Assembly: GCF_900129925.1 (NCBI RefSeq)
Contig: NZ_FQXI01000008.1
Location: 1-64,000, forward strand
From: Anaerosphaera aminiphila DSM 21120
GTDB taxonomy: Bacteria; Bacillota; Clostridia; Tissierellales; Peptoniphilaceae
Direction of reading: 5' to 3'
Length of the DNA: 64,000 nucleotides
The notes below the pieces were generated by a model, which saw only the letters and a program-made list of their open reading frames with translations, was not told where the DNA came from and did no database searches. The position numbers and the translations under genes are program-made. Positions 1-8,222 of this stretch are shown in pieces (positions within the stretch are counted from its first letter, which is position 1; each line of letters begins with the position of its first letter).

Positions 1-205
1 ATTAATTTCATTGGGTATTAATCCCAGTTTCCCGAGGCTATCCCCATGTCAAAGGTAGGTTACTCACGTGTTACTCACCCGTCCGCCGCTAATCCAATTC
101 ATCTTCATCCCGAAGGAATCTGTCGAATTTTCATCGCTCGACTTGCATGTGTTAGGCGCGCCGCCAGCGTTCGTCCTGAGCCAGGATCAAACTCTCAATT
201 AAAAT
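1..205 (-). rRNA. rrs: 16S ribosomal RNA, 5' end (partial)
   Basis: On the minus strand the sequence begins with the universal 16S 5' motif AGAGTTTGATCCTGGCTCAG (complement of about 178-197) and continues through GACGAACGCTGGCGGC and GCGGACGGGTGAGTAAC-type signatures to the window edge. Only about the first 205 nt are present; the rest lies outside the window. The mature 5' end is placed near 205 by comparison with the usual distance upstream of AGAGTTTGATC. The open frame seen on the opposite strand here is an rRNA shadow and is not a gene. Confidence 0.97.
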
Positions 206-327
206 TTGATTTGCTCAGTCAATTCTCACTGACTTTATTTCCGCTAAGCATTTTTGCTTGTTTGCTTATTCTTTCTCTTACACTATTTAATTATCAAGGT
301 TGTTCGCTGCTTTAAAACAGCTTATTT

Positions 328-356
328 ATTATATTATGTCTACGCTTTAATGTCAA
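328..356 (-). promoter_or_regulatory. rRNA promoter P2 (TTGACA-17-TATAAT)
   Basis: Minus-strand -35 TTGACA (351-356) and -10 TATAAT (328-333) are perfect consensus with an exact 17-bp spacer, about 125 bp upstream of the mature 16S 5' end. This is the proximal of two promoters facing the rRNA gene. About 120 nt of leader follows it before the 16S sequence. Confidence 0.85.
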
Positions 357-442
357 CATCTTTTTTACTTTTTATTTAAAGTTTTTTTATTTCTCTTAAA
401 CTTCTCTTTAAAAAGTTTTGCCGTCTCTTTGACAGCTTTATA

Positions 443-471
443 AGTATATTCATTTTCAACTACTTTGTCAA
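443..471 (-). promoter_or_regulatory. rRNA promoter P1 (TTGACA-17-TATACT)
   Basis: A second minus-strand promoter lies 115 bp further upstream: -35 TTGACA (466-471), 17-bp spacer, -10 TATACT (443-448). Tandem P1/P2 promoters are a known arrangement of rRNA operons. P1 lies immediately after the degV terminator hairpin, so transcription of the rRNA operon appears insulated from degV. Confidence 0.7.
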
Positions 472-482
472 TACCTTTTCAT

Positions 483-509
483 TAAAAAAACCAGGTTTTT
501 TTACCTGGT
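483..509 (-). terminator. Terminator after degV
   Basis: On the minus strand ACCAGGT and ACCTGGT form a 7-bp stem around an A-rich loop and are followed by a run of seven T. It sits just past the degV stop codon, before the rRNA promoters. Confidence 0.85.
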
Positions 510-510
510 C

Positions 511-1404
511 CTATATTTCTTTTTTTAAATACTTGTGAAACTTTGATGGTATCTCGTTTTCTAAGTATCCCGCCCCTATTATATCTGGCCCAGTATGAGC
601 TCCTATTGCACATCCCAAAGACTGTGGCACTAACTCTGCACTTAAGTCACTTTCTAATAGTTCTAGAAAGGGCATTATCGTCTCCTCATCTTCTCCGTAT
701 ATTGGATATATCACATCAAAACTTCTTTCGTGATCTATGGAAGACTTTATTATTTCCAACATTCTCTTATAAGACTTGTGGTTTCCTCTACAAAGTTCTC
801 GAACCTGCAATTCTTTTTCCTTGACGTTAATGAGCGGTCTAATATTGAGTATTTTTCCAACCGAACGAGCTGTTCTGGAAACTCTTCCTCCTCTATATAA
901 GTACTCCATGTCAAATACTGTAAATATATGTCTTACATTTTCTACTAAAAAGTCTAGAAATTCTACAGTTTCTTCAAAGTTGGCACCATTTTTTACAGCA
1001 AGTGCTGCATAATAAGTTACAAGACCAAATCCAACAGATGCTGAACAAGAATCTACTGAGGCCATCTTTACATTTGGATATTTCTTTCTCATCTCTTCAA
1101 GAGCTAAAAGTGAATTGTTATATCCACCTGTTATACCTGAAGAAAGAGAAATATATATGAAGTCTTTTCCTTCTGATGCTAGAGCATCAAATTTTTCCAA
1201 GTAATCATAGAGAGGAATTTGAGCTGTTTTAAAGTCTGATCCCTCTCTTTGTTTTTTAAACAACTCATCACTTTTTATATCAATGCCATCCCTATACTCT
1301 ACCCCATCACTGGTAACTATTATATTTAGAATATCTATGTTAAGTTCATCAATTATTTCTCTATTTAAGTCGCATCCCGAGTCTGCAATTATTTTTAATT
1401 TCAT
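511..1404 (-). CDS. degV: DegV family fatty-acid-binding protein
   Basis: A 297-residue protein of the DegV family. Members bind long-chain fatty acids, and in some Firmicutes (FakB) they present fatty acids to a kinase for phospholipid synthesis. Visible family signatures are DSGCDL (8-13), TAQIP at 60-64 (the position of the usual TSQPS), SSGITGGYNNS (88-98), YLYRGGRVS in the second half, and a C-terminal AHTGPD-IG loop. Length is usual for the family. The start is supported by GAGG a few bases upstream. It lies alone between its own terminator and the hutU terminator, so it is probably monocistronic. No fakA-like kinase is in the window, so a FakB role is possible but unproven. Confidence 0.88.
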   Translation of the reverse strand: MKLKIIADSGCDLNREIIDELNIDILNIIVTSDGVEYRDGIDIKSDELFKKQREGSDFKTAQIPLYDYLEKFDALASEGKDFIYISLSSGITGGYNNSLLALEEMRKKYPNVKMASVDSCSASVGFGLVTYYAALAVKNGANFEETVEFLDFLVENVRHIFTVFDMEYLYRGGRVSRTARSVGKILNIRPLINVKEKELQVRELCRGNHKSYKRMLEIIKSSIDHERSFDVIYPIYGEDEETIMPFLELLESDLSAELVPQSLGCAIGAHTGPDIIGAGYLENEIPSKFHKYLKKEI

Positions 1405-1501
1405 TCTATAACCTCGCTTTATAATTTTAATTTTATACTACTAGGTTGATTTTTTCCATAATTTTATGTAATTAGTTGTATTTTAAATTATAAGTTAGTC
1501 A

Positions 1502-1539
1502 TAAAAATAGGGAAAGCTCTAAGCCTTCCCTATTTTTAT
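1502..1539 (-). terminator. Terminator after hutU
   Basis: AAAAATAGGGAA and TTCCCTATTTTT form a 12-bp stem with a T-rich 3' side on the minus strand, just past the hutU stop codon. The stem is symmetrical, with T runs on both sides. Confidence 0.85.
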
Positions 1540-1557
1540 TTATATTTTCTTCTATTA

Positions 1558-3588
1558 TTATTTGTTAAATATTTTTGAAACAGAATCTTTAACTAAGTTT
1601 TCGTCAGTTAAATATGGAATTGTAATATGAGCTTCATCTTCATGTTTCTTGTTAAACTCAATAGAAACTTCCATTGCATGGTCATTTCTAGCCCAGTTAC
1701 GTCTAGCAACTCCACCGATTACGTCCCAACTCATTGCTGATTTAATGATTTCATCAACTCTCTCAGAACCATCAAGCACTAAACCAAATCCACCGTTAAT
1801 TGATTTACCGATTCCAACTCCACCACCATTGTGAAGAGCTATTAAACTCATTCCTCTAGCAGCATTACCAGCATAACATTGTACTGCCATATCTGCTGTT
1901 ACATTTGAACCGTCTTTAATGTTTGAAGTTTCTCTAAATGGTGAGTCTGTTCCTGATACGTCATGGTGGTCACGACCTATCATAACAGGACCAACTTTTC
2001 CTTCTCTTACTAATTTATTAAATGCAAGGGCAATGTTTACTCTTCCCTCTTCATCTTGGTATAAAATTCTAGCTTGAGTTCCTACTACTAGTTGATTCTT
2101 TTCTGCATCTCTAATCCAATTGTAGTTATCTCTATCTTGATATCTTCTTGTAGGATCTATTGCATTCATTGCCGCATGGTCAGTAGTAACTAAGTCTTCG
2201 TGTTTTCCACTTAAGCAAACCCATCTAAATGGTCCATATCCATAGTCAAATAGAAGAGGTCCCATAATGTCTTCAACATATGAAGGCCAAATAAATCCAT
2301 CTTTATCGTCTATTCCATTTTTAGAAATTTCTGTAACTCCAGCATCATAAACAGCTTTCATAAATGAGTTGCCATAGTCAAAGAAGTAAGTTCCCTTAGC
2401 TACTAAGGCTTTAATTACGTTAAAGTGCTTTTTAAGAGTTTCATCTACTAATTTAACAAATTTATTGTGATCTTCTCCTAGAAGTCTAGTTCTCTCTTCA
2501 AAAGTAATTCCTGATGGACAGTATCCACCACCGTATACGTTGTGGCAAGAAGTTTGATCTGAAAGAAGGTCAATATGGAAGTTATTTTCATTCATGTATT
2601 CAAGTAAATCTACTATGTTTCCATGATATGCAATTGACATTGCTTCTTCTTTGTCAAGATACTCTCTAGCCATTTTACAAGTTTCTTCTGGAGTTTCAGC
2701 AAGTTTTGAAATCCATCCTTGTTCAAGTCTTGTTTCAATTCTTGAAATGTCAACTTCAGCAACTATAGTTACAGAGTGAGCTATTTCTCCAGCTTTACCT
2801 TGAGCACCACTCATTCCACCAAGTCCTGATGTTACGAATAATTTACCTCTTAGATCTCCTTCAGCTGGAATTCCAAGTTTTAATCTACCTGCATTTAGAA
2901 TTGTGTTAAATGTTCCGTGAACAATTCCTTGAGGTCCAATGTACATCCAACCACCAGCAGTCATTTGACCGTAGTTTGTAACGCCCATTTCTTCTGCAAC
3001 TTCCCAATCTTCAAGATTGTCATATTCACCAATTAATAGTCCGTTAGTAATTATTACTCTTGGAGCTGTTGGTTTTGATTTAAATAATCCTAGAGGATGA
3101 CCTGATTCAACTACTAGAGTTTGATCTTGTGTCAATTCTTCAAGGTATCTTTTAATTAAATTATATTGCATCCAGTTTTGGCAAACTTGTCCTGTTTCAC
3201 CATAAGTAACTAATTCATATGGATAAAGAGCAATTTCAAAGTCAAGGTTGTTTTCAATCATAACTTGGAAAGCTTTACCTTCTAAACATTTTCCCTTATA
3301 TTCTTCAATTGGCTTTCCGTAAAGTCTTCCTTCTGGTCTAAATCTATAACCATAAATTCTTCCTGTAGTTGTAAGCTCTTCTAAGAATTCCGGAACTAAT
3401 TCTTCGTGAAATCTCTCAGGAATATATCTCAACGCATTTTTAAGAGCTACTTCTGTTTGAGCTTGTGTTAAACGAAATCCCCTATCTGGTGCTCTACGAA
3501 TTCCCTCTTGGAATTTAGGCATTTCTGGTAGTTCGTCAAATTCAAGTTTAATTTTCATTGAACTTTCAATATCATTATTGTTAATCAT
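1558..3588 (-). CDS. hutU: Urocanate hydratase (long form)
   Basis: Converts urocanate to 4-imidazolone-5-propionate using tightly bound NAD+, the second step of histidine degradation, in the cytoplasm. The 676 residues contain the family landmarks TYGETGQVCQNWMQY (128-142), GQMTAGGWMYIGPQG (207-221) and the glycine-rich SGLGGMSGAQ (254-263) of the NAD site. The classical enzyme is about 555 residues; this is the longer variant known from some anaerobes. The ATG is preceded by AGAGGAGG (about 3596-3603). The gene is divergent from hutI, which encodes the next enzyme. hutH and the formiminoglutamate-processing genes are not in the window. Confidence 0.95.
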   Translation of the reverse strand: MINNNDIESSMKIKLEFDELPEMPKFQEGIRRAPDRGFRLTQAQTEVALKNALRYIPERFHEELVPEFLEELTTTGRIYGYRFRPEGRLYGKPIEEYKGKCLEGKAFQVMIENNLDFEIALYPYELVTYGETGQVCQNWMQYNLIKRYLEELTQDQTLVVESGHPLGLFKSKPTAPRVIITNGLLIGEYDNLEDWEVAEEMGVTNYGQMTAGGWMYIGPQGIVHGTFNTILNAGRLKLGIPAEGDLRGKLFVTSGLGGMSGAQGKAGEIAHSVTIVAEVDISRIETRLEQGWISKLAETPEETCKMAREYLDKEEAMSIAYHGNIVDLLEYMNENNFHIDLLSDQTSCHNVYGGGYCPSGITFEERTRLLGEDHNKFVKLVDETLKKHFNVIKALVAKGTYFFDYGNSFMKAVYDAGVTEISKNGIDDKDGFIWPSYVEDIMGPLLFDYGYGPFRWVCLSGKHEDLVTTDHAAMNAIDPTRRYQDRDNYNWIRDAEKNQLVVGTQARILYQDEEGRVNIALAFNKLVREGKVGPVMIGRDHHDVSGTDSPFRETSNIKDGSNVTADMAVQCYAGNAARGMSLIALHNGGGVGIGKSINGGFGLVLDGSERVDEIIKSAMSWDVIGGVARRNWARNDHAMEVSIEFNKKHEDEAHITIPYLTDENLVKDSVSKIFNK

Positions 3589-3860
3589 TTATTTTCCTCC
3601 TCTTATTTATTAATCATCTTTTAACTAGACTTTTGATACCATGTTATATTGACATCGTCTTTAAAGTGTCCATTCAAAACATTTTAAAAAAAATGTTACT
3701 TTTTTAATAGATAAGTAATGCTCAATTTAACAATAAATTATTTGACACTAATTAGATTTTAATTAATTAATATCATTAGTAACAATTATTAGTAATATTT
3801 AATGATATAATAATTATAAGTTATTGATATTAAAAGTTAATTAAATAGGAGGTTAACATA
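3589..3860. promoter_or_regulatory. Divergent hutU/hutI control region
   Basis: This 272-bp gap separates two divergent hut genes. For hutI there is an extended -10 TGATATAAT at 3803-3811 (plus strand), about 50 nt before the ATG, and a TTGACA at 3742-3747. Towards hutU a TATAAC (minus, near 3645) has a TGGACA-like hexamer 18 bp upstream. A dyad AACATTTT/AAAATGTT lies around 3679-3696 and could be a regulator site. The hutI extended -10 is the best supported element; the others are suggestions. Confidence 0.5.
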
Positions 3861-5126
3861 ATGACAGCTGATAAAATACTGTATAATTTAAACGAAATTT
3901 TTTGTCCAATAGACCCTGGTCATCCATTAAAGGGCTCAGAAATGAACGAAGCTAAAATCTTAAAAAATGGATATATTGCAATAAAAAGCGGAAAAATCCT
4001 AGAAGTAGGAGAAGGAAATGTTCCTAAGACACTTATAGACGAAACAACTGAAATGACTGATCTTTCAGGACACGTTGCATCACCAGGTTTAATAGACTGT
4101 CACACTCACTTAATCTATGGCGGAAGTAGAGAAAATGAGTTTGCAAAAAAGCTCAATGGAGTTAGCTATATAGACATATTAAAAGAAGGTGGCGGAATTC
4201 TTGCAACTCAAACAGCTACTCAAAAAGCTTCATTTGAAAATTTATATTTAAAGTCTAAAAAACTACTTGAACATATGATGTTCCACGGAGTTACAACAGT
4301 TGAAGCAAAATCAGGATACGGCTTAGACTGGGAAAATGAAAAAAAACAACTTGAAGTAGCTAAAAAATTAGACGAAGATATGCCTATTGACTTAGTATCA
4401 ACATTTATGGGCGCACATGCAATTCCAAAAAAATACGCTGACAATCCAGATGCCTTTATAGACGAAGTTATAGGAATGCTTCCAAAAGTAAAAGAAGATA
4501 ACCTTGCAGAATTCGTAGACATTTTCTGTGAAACAGGAGTATTTACAGCTGAACAATCATATAAATTGTTAAAAGCAGCTCAAGAACAAGGCTTTAAAAC
4601 CAGAATCCACGCAGATGAAATTGATTCAATTGGCGGAAGTTCAGTTGCAGCAGAACTTAAAACTACAAGTGCAGAACACTTAATGGTAATCACTGATGAA
4701 GACATTAAAAAACTAGCTGATGCCGGAGTAATAGGAAACCTGCTTCCTGGAACAACATTTTCACTTATGGCTGAACAGTATGCTCCAGCTAGAAAAATGT
4801 TAGACGCAGGAATGGCTATTACATTAACTACAGATTCCAATCCAGGATCTTGTCCAATGGCAAACCTACAATTTATTATGCAACTTGGATGTTTTGCAAT
4901 GAAACTTACACCTATAGAAGTTTATAATTCAGTTACTATAAACGCTGCCTACTCTGTTGCCAGAGAAGATAAAATAGGAAGTTTTGATGCTGGAAAAGAC
5001 GCAGATATAACTATATTTGAAGCACCTGACCTTGACTACACTTTATATTTCTTTGCAACAAACTTATGTAGCGAAGTTTACAAAAAAGGTGAATTAATAG
5101 TTAAAGACCGTCAAATGGTTAAATAA
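3861..5126 (+). CDS. hutI: Imidazolonepropionase
   Basis: A metal-dependent amidohydrolase that opens 4-imidazolone-5-propionate to N-formimino-L-glutamate, the third step of histidine breakdown. The 421 residues show the amidohydrolase pattern: [10 protein letters not shown] with the metal-binding His pair at 81 and 83, HADEID with His250, and TTDSNPGS with Asp325, all expected metal ligands or catalytic residues. Length matches the family (about 405-425). AGGAGG lies 7 bp before the ATG. It is transcribed away from hutU and is followed directly by a terminator, so it forms a single-gene unit. Confidence 0.96.
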   Translation: MTADKILYNLNEIFCPIDPGHPLKGSEMNEAKILKNGYIAIKSGKILEVGEGNVPKTLIDETTEMTDLSGHVASPGLIDCHTHLIYGGSRENEFAKKLNGVSYIDILKEGGGILATQTATQKASFENLYLKSKKLLEHMMFHGVTTVEAKSGYGLDWENEKKQLEVAKKLDEDMPIDLVSTFMGAHAIPKKYADNPDAFIDEVIGMLPKVKEDNLAEFVDIFCETGVFTAEQSYKLLKAAQEQGFKTRIHADEIDSIGGSSVAAELKTTSAEHLMVITDEDIKKLADAGVIGNLLPGTTFSLMAEQYAPARKMLDAGMAITLTTDSNPGSCPMANLQFIMQLGCFAMKLTPIEVYNSVTINAAYSVAREDKIGSFDAGKDADITIFEAPDLDYTLYFFATNLCSEVYKKGELIVKDRQMVK

Positions 5127-5151
5127 TAACAATTAAATTTAAAAAATATTT

Positions 5152-5190
5152 AAAAAGTGGCTCTCTAAATTCATCGAGTCACTTTTCTTC
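5152..5190 (+). terminator. Terminator after hutI
   Basis: AAAAGTGGCTC pairs with GAGTCACTTTT (one mismatch) across a short loop and is followed by TTTTCTTCT. It ends just before the tRNA promoter. Confidence 0.8.
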
Positions 5191-5192
5191 TA

Positions 5193-5221
5193 TTGACATA
5201 CATTTTTTATTATACTAAAAT
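5193..5221 (+). promoter_or_regulatory. tRNA-Arg promoter
   Basis: -35 TTGACA (5193-5198), 17-bp spacer and -10 TAAAAT (5216-5221) place the transcription start a few bases before the tRNA 5' end at 5233. Confidence 0.75.
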
Positions 5222-5232
5222 TAATATATTAG

Positions 5233-5309
5233 GCACACATAGCTCAGTAGGATAGAGCGACGCTCTCCTAAAGCGTAGGCCGGGGGTTCGATTCCTCTTG
5301 TGTGCACCA
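5233..5309 (+). tRNA. tRNA-Arg (anticodon CCU)
   Basis: A full cloverleaf can be folded. The acceptor stem is GCACACA (5233-5239) with TGTGTGC (5299-5305). The D arm is GCTC/GAGC. The anticodon stem ACGCT/AGCGT holds loop CTCCTAA, giving anticodon CCT, which reads AGG. The T arm GGGGG-TTCGATT-CCTCT has two G-U pairs. The CCA end is encoded (5307-5309). The gene stands alone with its own promoter and terminator. Confidence 0.95.
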
Positions 5310-5313
5310 AACT

Positions 5314-5360
5314 AAAGTGTATTTTTAGCAATTTACGTTGCTTAGAAATACACTTTTTAT
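5314..5360 (+). terminator. Terminator after tRNA-Arg
   Basis: A long imperfect hairpin pairs AAAGTGTATTTTTAGCAA with TTGCTTAGAAATACACTTT and is followed by TTTTTAT, directly downstream of the tRNA. Confidence 0.85.
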
Positions 5361-5461
5361 TTTAGTCATTTGTGTTTTCTCGCCTTATTTTTATTTTTTA
5401 ACACAGAGCAAGTAGACAATTAAGGCTGTATAACATAATTTTTAAATTGGAGATGATAACT

Positions 5462-5638
5462 ATGGAAAAAATATTTAAAACAACTGCTTATGGACCAAAT
5501 AGTCCTCTTAGGATAAAAACAAGTAATTCAATTTTCTATTCCGGTCCGGAAGTAAAAGCTAAAGTTAATACGGAAACTGGTGAAGTTACTTTTTTTATAG
5601 ATGAAGACGACTTAGAAGAATTAAAGGATGTAGATTAA
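5462..5638 (+). CDS. Small hypothetical acidic protein (58 aa)
   Basis: A 58-residue ORF with no family I recognise. The start is set at the ATG at 5462 because TTGGAGATG (5447-5455) provides a GGAG 9 nt upstream; the open frame itself extends back to a TTG at 5447. The N-terminal part is basic and polar (KTTAYGPNSPLRIKTSN); the C-terminus is strongly acidic (FIDEDDLEELKDVD). No membrane segment or cysteine is present. It lies alone between the tRNA terminator and pirin. Coding is supported by the ribosome binding site and ordinary codon use, but not by homology. Confidence 0.6.
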   Translation: MEKIFKTTAYGPNSPLRIKTSNSIFYSGPEVKAKVNTETGEVTFFIDEDDLEELKDVD

Positions 5639-5837
5639 ATAAAAATAATATTTAGTTCAATTTATGCCTTACTAAGAATTAAACTTACTTCCTAACTTTT
5701 TTAAATTTTATAAAATTAACTCTCTGAAAAACACCCTTATTTTATCGGCTTTATTCCAAGGATACACCTATGTGATTAAAATATATATCCTCTGGGTATT
5801 ATGGATTTGAACAAAATAAACTTATAAGGAGTTAATT

Positions 5838-6542
5838 ATGATAAATTTAATTAAAAGAGATAGTCTAGGTCACAGCAATGAACACTGGTTAGATAGCTTC
5901 CACCACTTTTCATTTTCATCATATTACAATCCCGACAACATAAACTTTGGGGTGCTTCGTGTTTTAAATGATGACATGGTTGCTCCTACTACAGGTTTTA
6001 ACACTCACCCACACAAGGACATGGAAATAATATCCTATGTTGTTGACGGTGAACTTACACATGCTGACAGCATGGACAACAAGAGAGTTTTAAAAAGAGG
6101 ACAAGTTCAATATATGAGTGCAGGAACAGGTGTAACTCACAGTGAACACAACTACGGTCATAATATTTTAAGATTTTTACAAATATGGATATTCCCGGAT
6201 AAAGAGGGATATATTCCTAATTACGGTGACGTACTCTTTGATTTTGAAGACAGAGTAAATAAGTGGATGCCCATAGCTTCAGGAAGTGGAGATTCAACTT
6301 TTCCGATTCAAGTTCATGCAGACGTCAACGTATATGCAACTTATTTAACACCTGGTGATTCAATAGATTTTAAAGTTGGAAAAGACAGACAGGCATACCT
6401 TGTAGCTGTTGAAGGTGAAATGGAAATTAACAGTATTTTACTGGAAGAAAGAGATGCTCTTGAAATAGTTGAAGAGGATATAAATATATATGCAGGCAAT
6501 TCTTCACATGTTTTAATTATAGAAATGGCAAAAGAAAAATAA
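5838..6542 (+). CDS. Pirin family protein
   Basis: A 234-residue bicupin of the pirin family (YhhW/YhaK type). Relatives bind a metal ion; some have quercetin 2,3-dioxygenase activity and others act as redox-responsive cofactors, so the true substrate is unknown. The N-terminal cupin carries the conserved metal-ligand pattern HPHKDMEI near residues 57-64, then an H in GELTHADS, and GTGVTHSEHN. The C-terminal cupin is more divergent, as usual. AAGGAG precedes the ATG. It is followed by a strong terminator, so it is not co-transcribed with the aldehyde dehydrogenase. Confidence 0.9.
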   Translation: MINLIKRDSLGHSNEHWLDSFHHFSFSSYYNPDNINFGVLRVLNDDMVAPTTGFNTHPHKDMEIISYVVDGELTHADSMDNKRVLKRGQVQYMSAGTGVTHSEHNYGHNILRFLQIWIFPDKEGYIPNYGDVLFDFEDRVNKWMPIASGSGDSTFPIQVHADVNVYATYLTPGDSIDFKVGKDRQAYLVAVEGEMEINSILLEERDALEIVEEDINIYAGNSSHVLIIEMAKEK

Positions 6543-6547
6543 ATATT

Positions 6548-6597
6548 AAGACCAATCATAGGCTTTATATAAAGCTGGTGATTGGTCTTTTATTTTT
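6548..6597 (+). terminator. Terminator after pirin gene
   Basis: AAGACCAATCA and TGATTGGTCTT form a perfect 11-bp stem followed by TTTTATTTTT, immediately after the stop codon. Confidence 0.9.
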
Positions 6598-6680
6598 ACA
6601 TGTTTTATCTTAAATAGCATGGTTTTCGAAGTCTTTTTGCACATATGGGTATATATTCAAAAAAGAATGGAGGTCATATT

Positions 6681-8081
6681 TTGAAAAACTATGATTTATA
6701 CATTAATGGAAAGTGGACTGTATCTAAAGAAAAAGATTTTATTGAAGTTGAAAATCCCGCTACAAGAGAAATTATTGCAAAAGTTCCGGCTGCATCAGAA
6801 AGCGACGTTCTAATGGCAATAAAAGGTTCCAAAGAAAGTTTCTCCAAATGGAGTGAAACTGCACCTTTAAAGCGCTTAAACTACGTTAATAAAATGTACG
6901 ACTACTTCGTTCAAAATAAAGATGAAATTTCCAAGACTCTTTCTCTTGAACTTGGATGTCCTCTTGATTTTGCAAAAGTTCGTCACGTTGAACCCTATCT
7001 CTTAAATATTGAAAACTACCTTGAAATTGCAACAGGTTACTCCTATGTAGAAACTAATGTAGACTATACTATTTATAAGGAGCCCGTTGGCGTTGTAGCT
7101 TGTATTACACCTTGGAACTACCCCTTTGGACAAATTGTAAAAAAAGTAATTCCGGGACTATTAGCAGGAAATACCATACTGTTAAAACCTAGCAAGAGAA
7201 CTCCCCTTACTGCTTACTACTTTGCAGCTGCAGCTGAATATGCAAATCTTCCTTCAGGAGTATTTCAACTTCTTCCTGGAAGAGGTGGCGAAGTTGGAAA
7301 TGTACTTGCAAAGCACCCTGATGTAGACATGGTAACTTTTACAGGCTCTACTTCCGGTGGAAAAGAAGTCGGAAAACTAGCGCTAGACAGTGTCAAAAAA
7401 TTGGCGTTGGAACTAGGCGGAAAGTCAGCTGCCGTAGTATTACCTGGGGCAGATTTAAAAGACTCTCTTAAAAAAGTCCTCGACACAGTCTATTTAAATG
7501 TAGGTCAAACTTGTTCTGCAAAAAGCAGATTAATTGCACCAAGAAGTTTAAAAAAAGAAGTAGAAGAAACTTTAATTGAACTTACAAAAACTTATAAATT
7601 TGGAAATCCATTAGAAGATGAAGTTGACGTTGGCTCACTACAATCTAAAGCACAACTTGAAAAAGTGAGCAAATATATAGAAATTGGAAAAGAAGAAGCT
7701 ACACTTCTCTATGAAGGCGAAGTTCCAAAGGGCAATGGATACTACATCGGCCCTGTTATTTTTACAGAAGTTTCTCCAAAGGCAAGAATTGCCCAGGAGG
7801 AGATTTTCGGTCCAGTGCTCTGTGTCATATACTACGATACTGTTGAAGAAGCTGTTGAAATTGCCAATGACAGTATTTACGGATTATCTGGAATGGTATT
7901 TGGCCCTGGTGAAGATGCACTTAAAGTAGCAAGACAAATTCGCACAGGTCAAATTCAAGTTAATGATGGAGTCTTTAGTCAAAACGCACCTTTCGGTGGA
8001 TATAAACAGTCTGGACTTGGCAGAGAGGGTAGCATTTATGGATTTGAAGAATTTTTAGAAATTAAAGCTATATTTATGTAG
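6681..8081 (+). CDS. NAD(P)-dependent aldehyde dehydrogenase
   Basis: Oxidises an aldehyde to the acid. The catalytic set of the ALDH superfamily is present: Asn146 in TPWNYPFG, Glu244 in LELGGKSA and the nucleophile Cys278 in GQTCSAKSR, along with FTGSTSGGKEVG. I chose the TTG at 6681 because GGAGG (6669-6673) lies 7 nt before it; an in-frame ATG at 6645 has no ribosome binding site. The product is then 466 residues, usual for the family. The specific aldehyde cannot be told from sequence; close relatives are called betaine- or succinate-semialdehyde dehydrogenases. It is monocistronic, between two terminators. Confidence 0.9.
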   Translation: MKNYDLYINGKWTVSKEKDFIEVENPATREIIAKVPAASESDVLMAIKGSKESFSKWSETAPLKRLNYVNKMYDYFVQNKDEISKTLSLELGCPLDFAKVRHVEPYLLNIENYLEIATGYSYVETNVDYTIYKEPVGVVACITPWNYPFGQIVKKVIPGLLAGNTILLKPSKRTPLTAYYFAAAAEYANLPSGVFQLLPGRGGEVGNVLAKHPDVDMVTFTGSTSGGKEVGKLALDSVKKLALELGGKSAAVVLPGADLKDSLKKVLDTVYLNVGQTCSAKSRLIAPRSLKKEVEETLIELTKTYKFGNPLEDEVDVGSLQSKAQLEKVSKYIEIGKEEATLLYEGEVPKGNGYYIGPVIFTEVSPKARIAQEEIFGPVLCVIYYDTVEEAVEIANDSIYGLSGMVFGPGEDALKVARQIRTGQIQVNDGVFSQNAPFGGYKQSGLGREGSIYGFEEFLEIKAIFM

Positions 8082-8167
8082 TGTATATTTTTAATATCTA
8101 AACTACAGTTTTAAATTTTTAAAATCCAGTTAAGCTACACAATATTTATTTCAAAATACTTCAAACA

Positions 8168-8205
8168 AAAAATAACCTAAGGTATAAAATCCTCAGGTTA
8201 TTTTT
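8168..8205. terminator. Bidirectional terminator (aldehyde dehydrogenase / abgT)
   Basis: AATAACCTAAGG and CCTCAGGTTATT pair around a short loop, with T-rich flanks on both strands. It serves the converging genes ending at 8081 (+) and 8223 (-). Confidence 0.85.
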
Positions 8206-8222
8206 ATTATTATTTTTATTTT

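Noticed and set aside
46-315. 89-codon open frame over the 16S gene
   Set aside because: It lies antisense to the 16S 5' end and its leader; an rRNA shadow.
370-482. Minus-strand open frame of about 37 codons overlapping rRNA promoter P1
   Set aside because: No start codon or ribosome binding site in the frame; more likely promoter DNA that happens to be open.
5639-5837. Riboswitch upstream of pirin
   Set aside because: A few short complementary pieces exist but no recognised riboswitch core or terminator/antiterminator pair.
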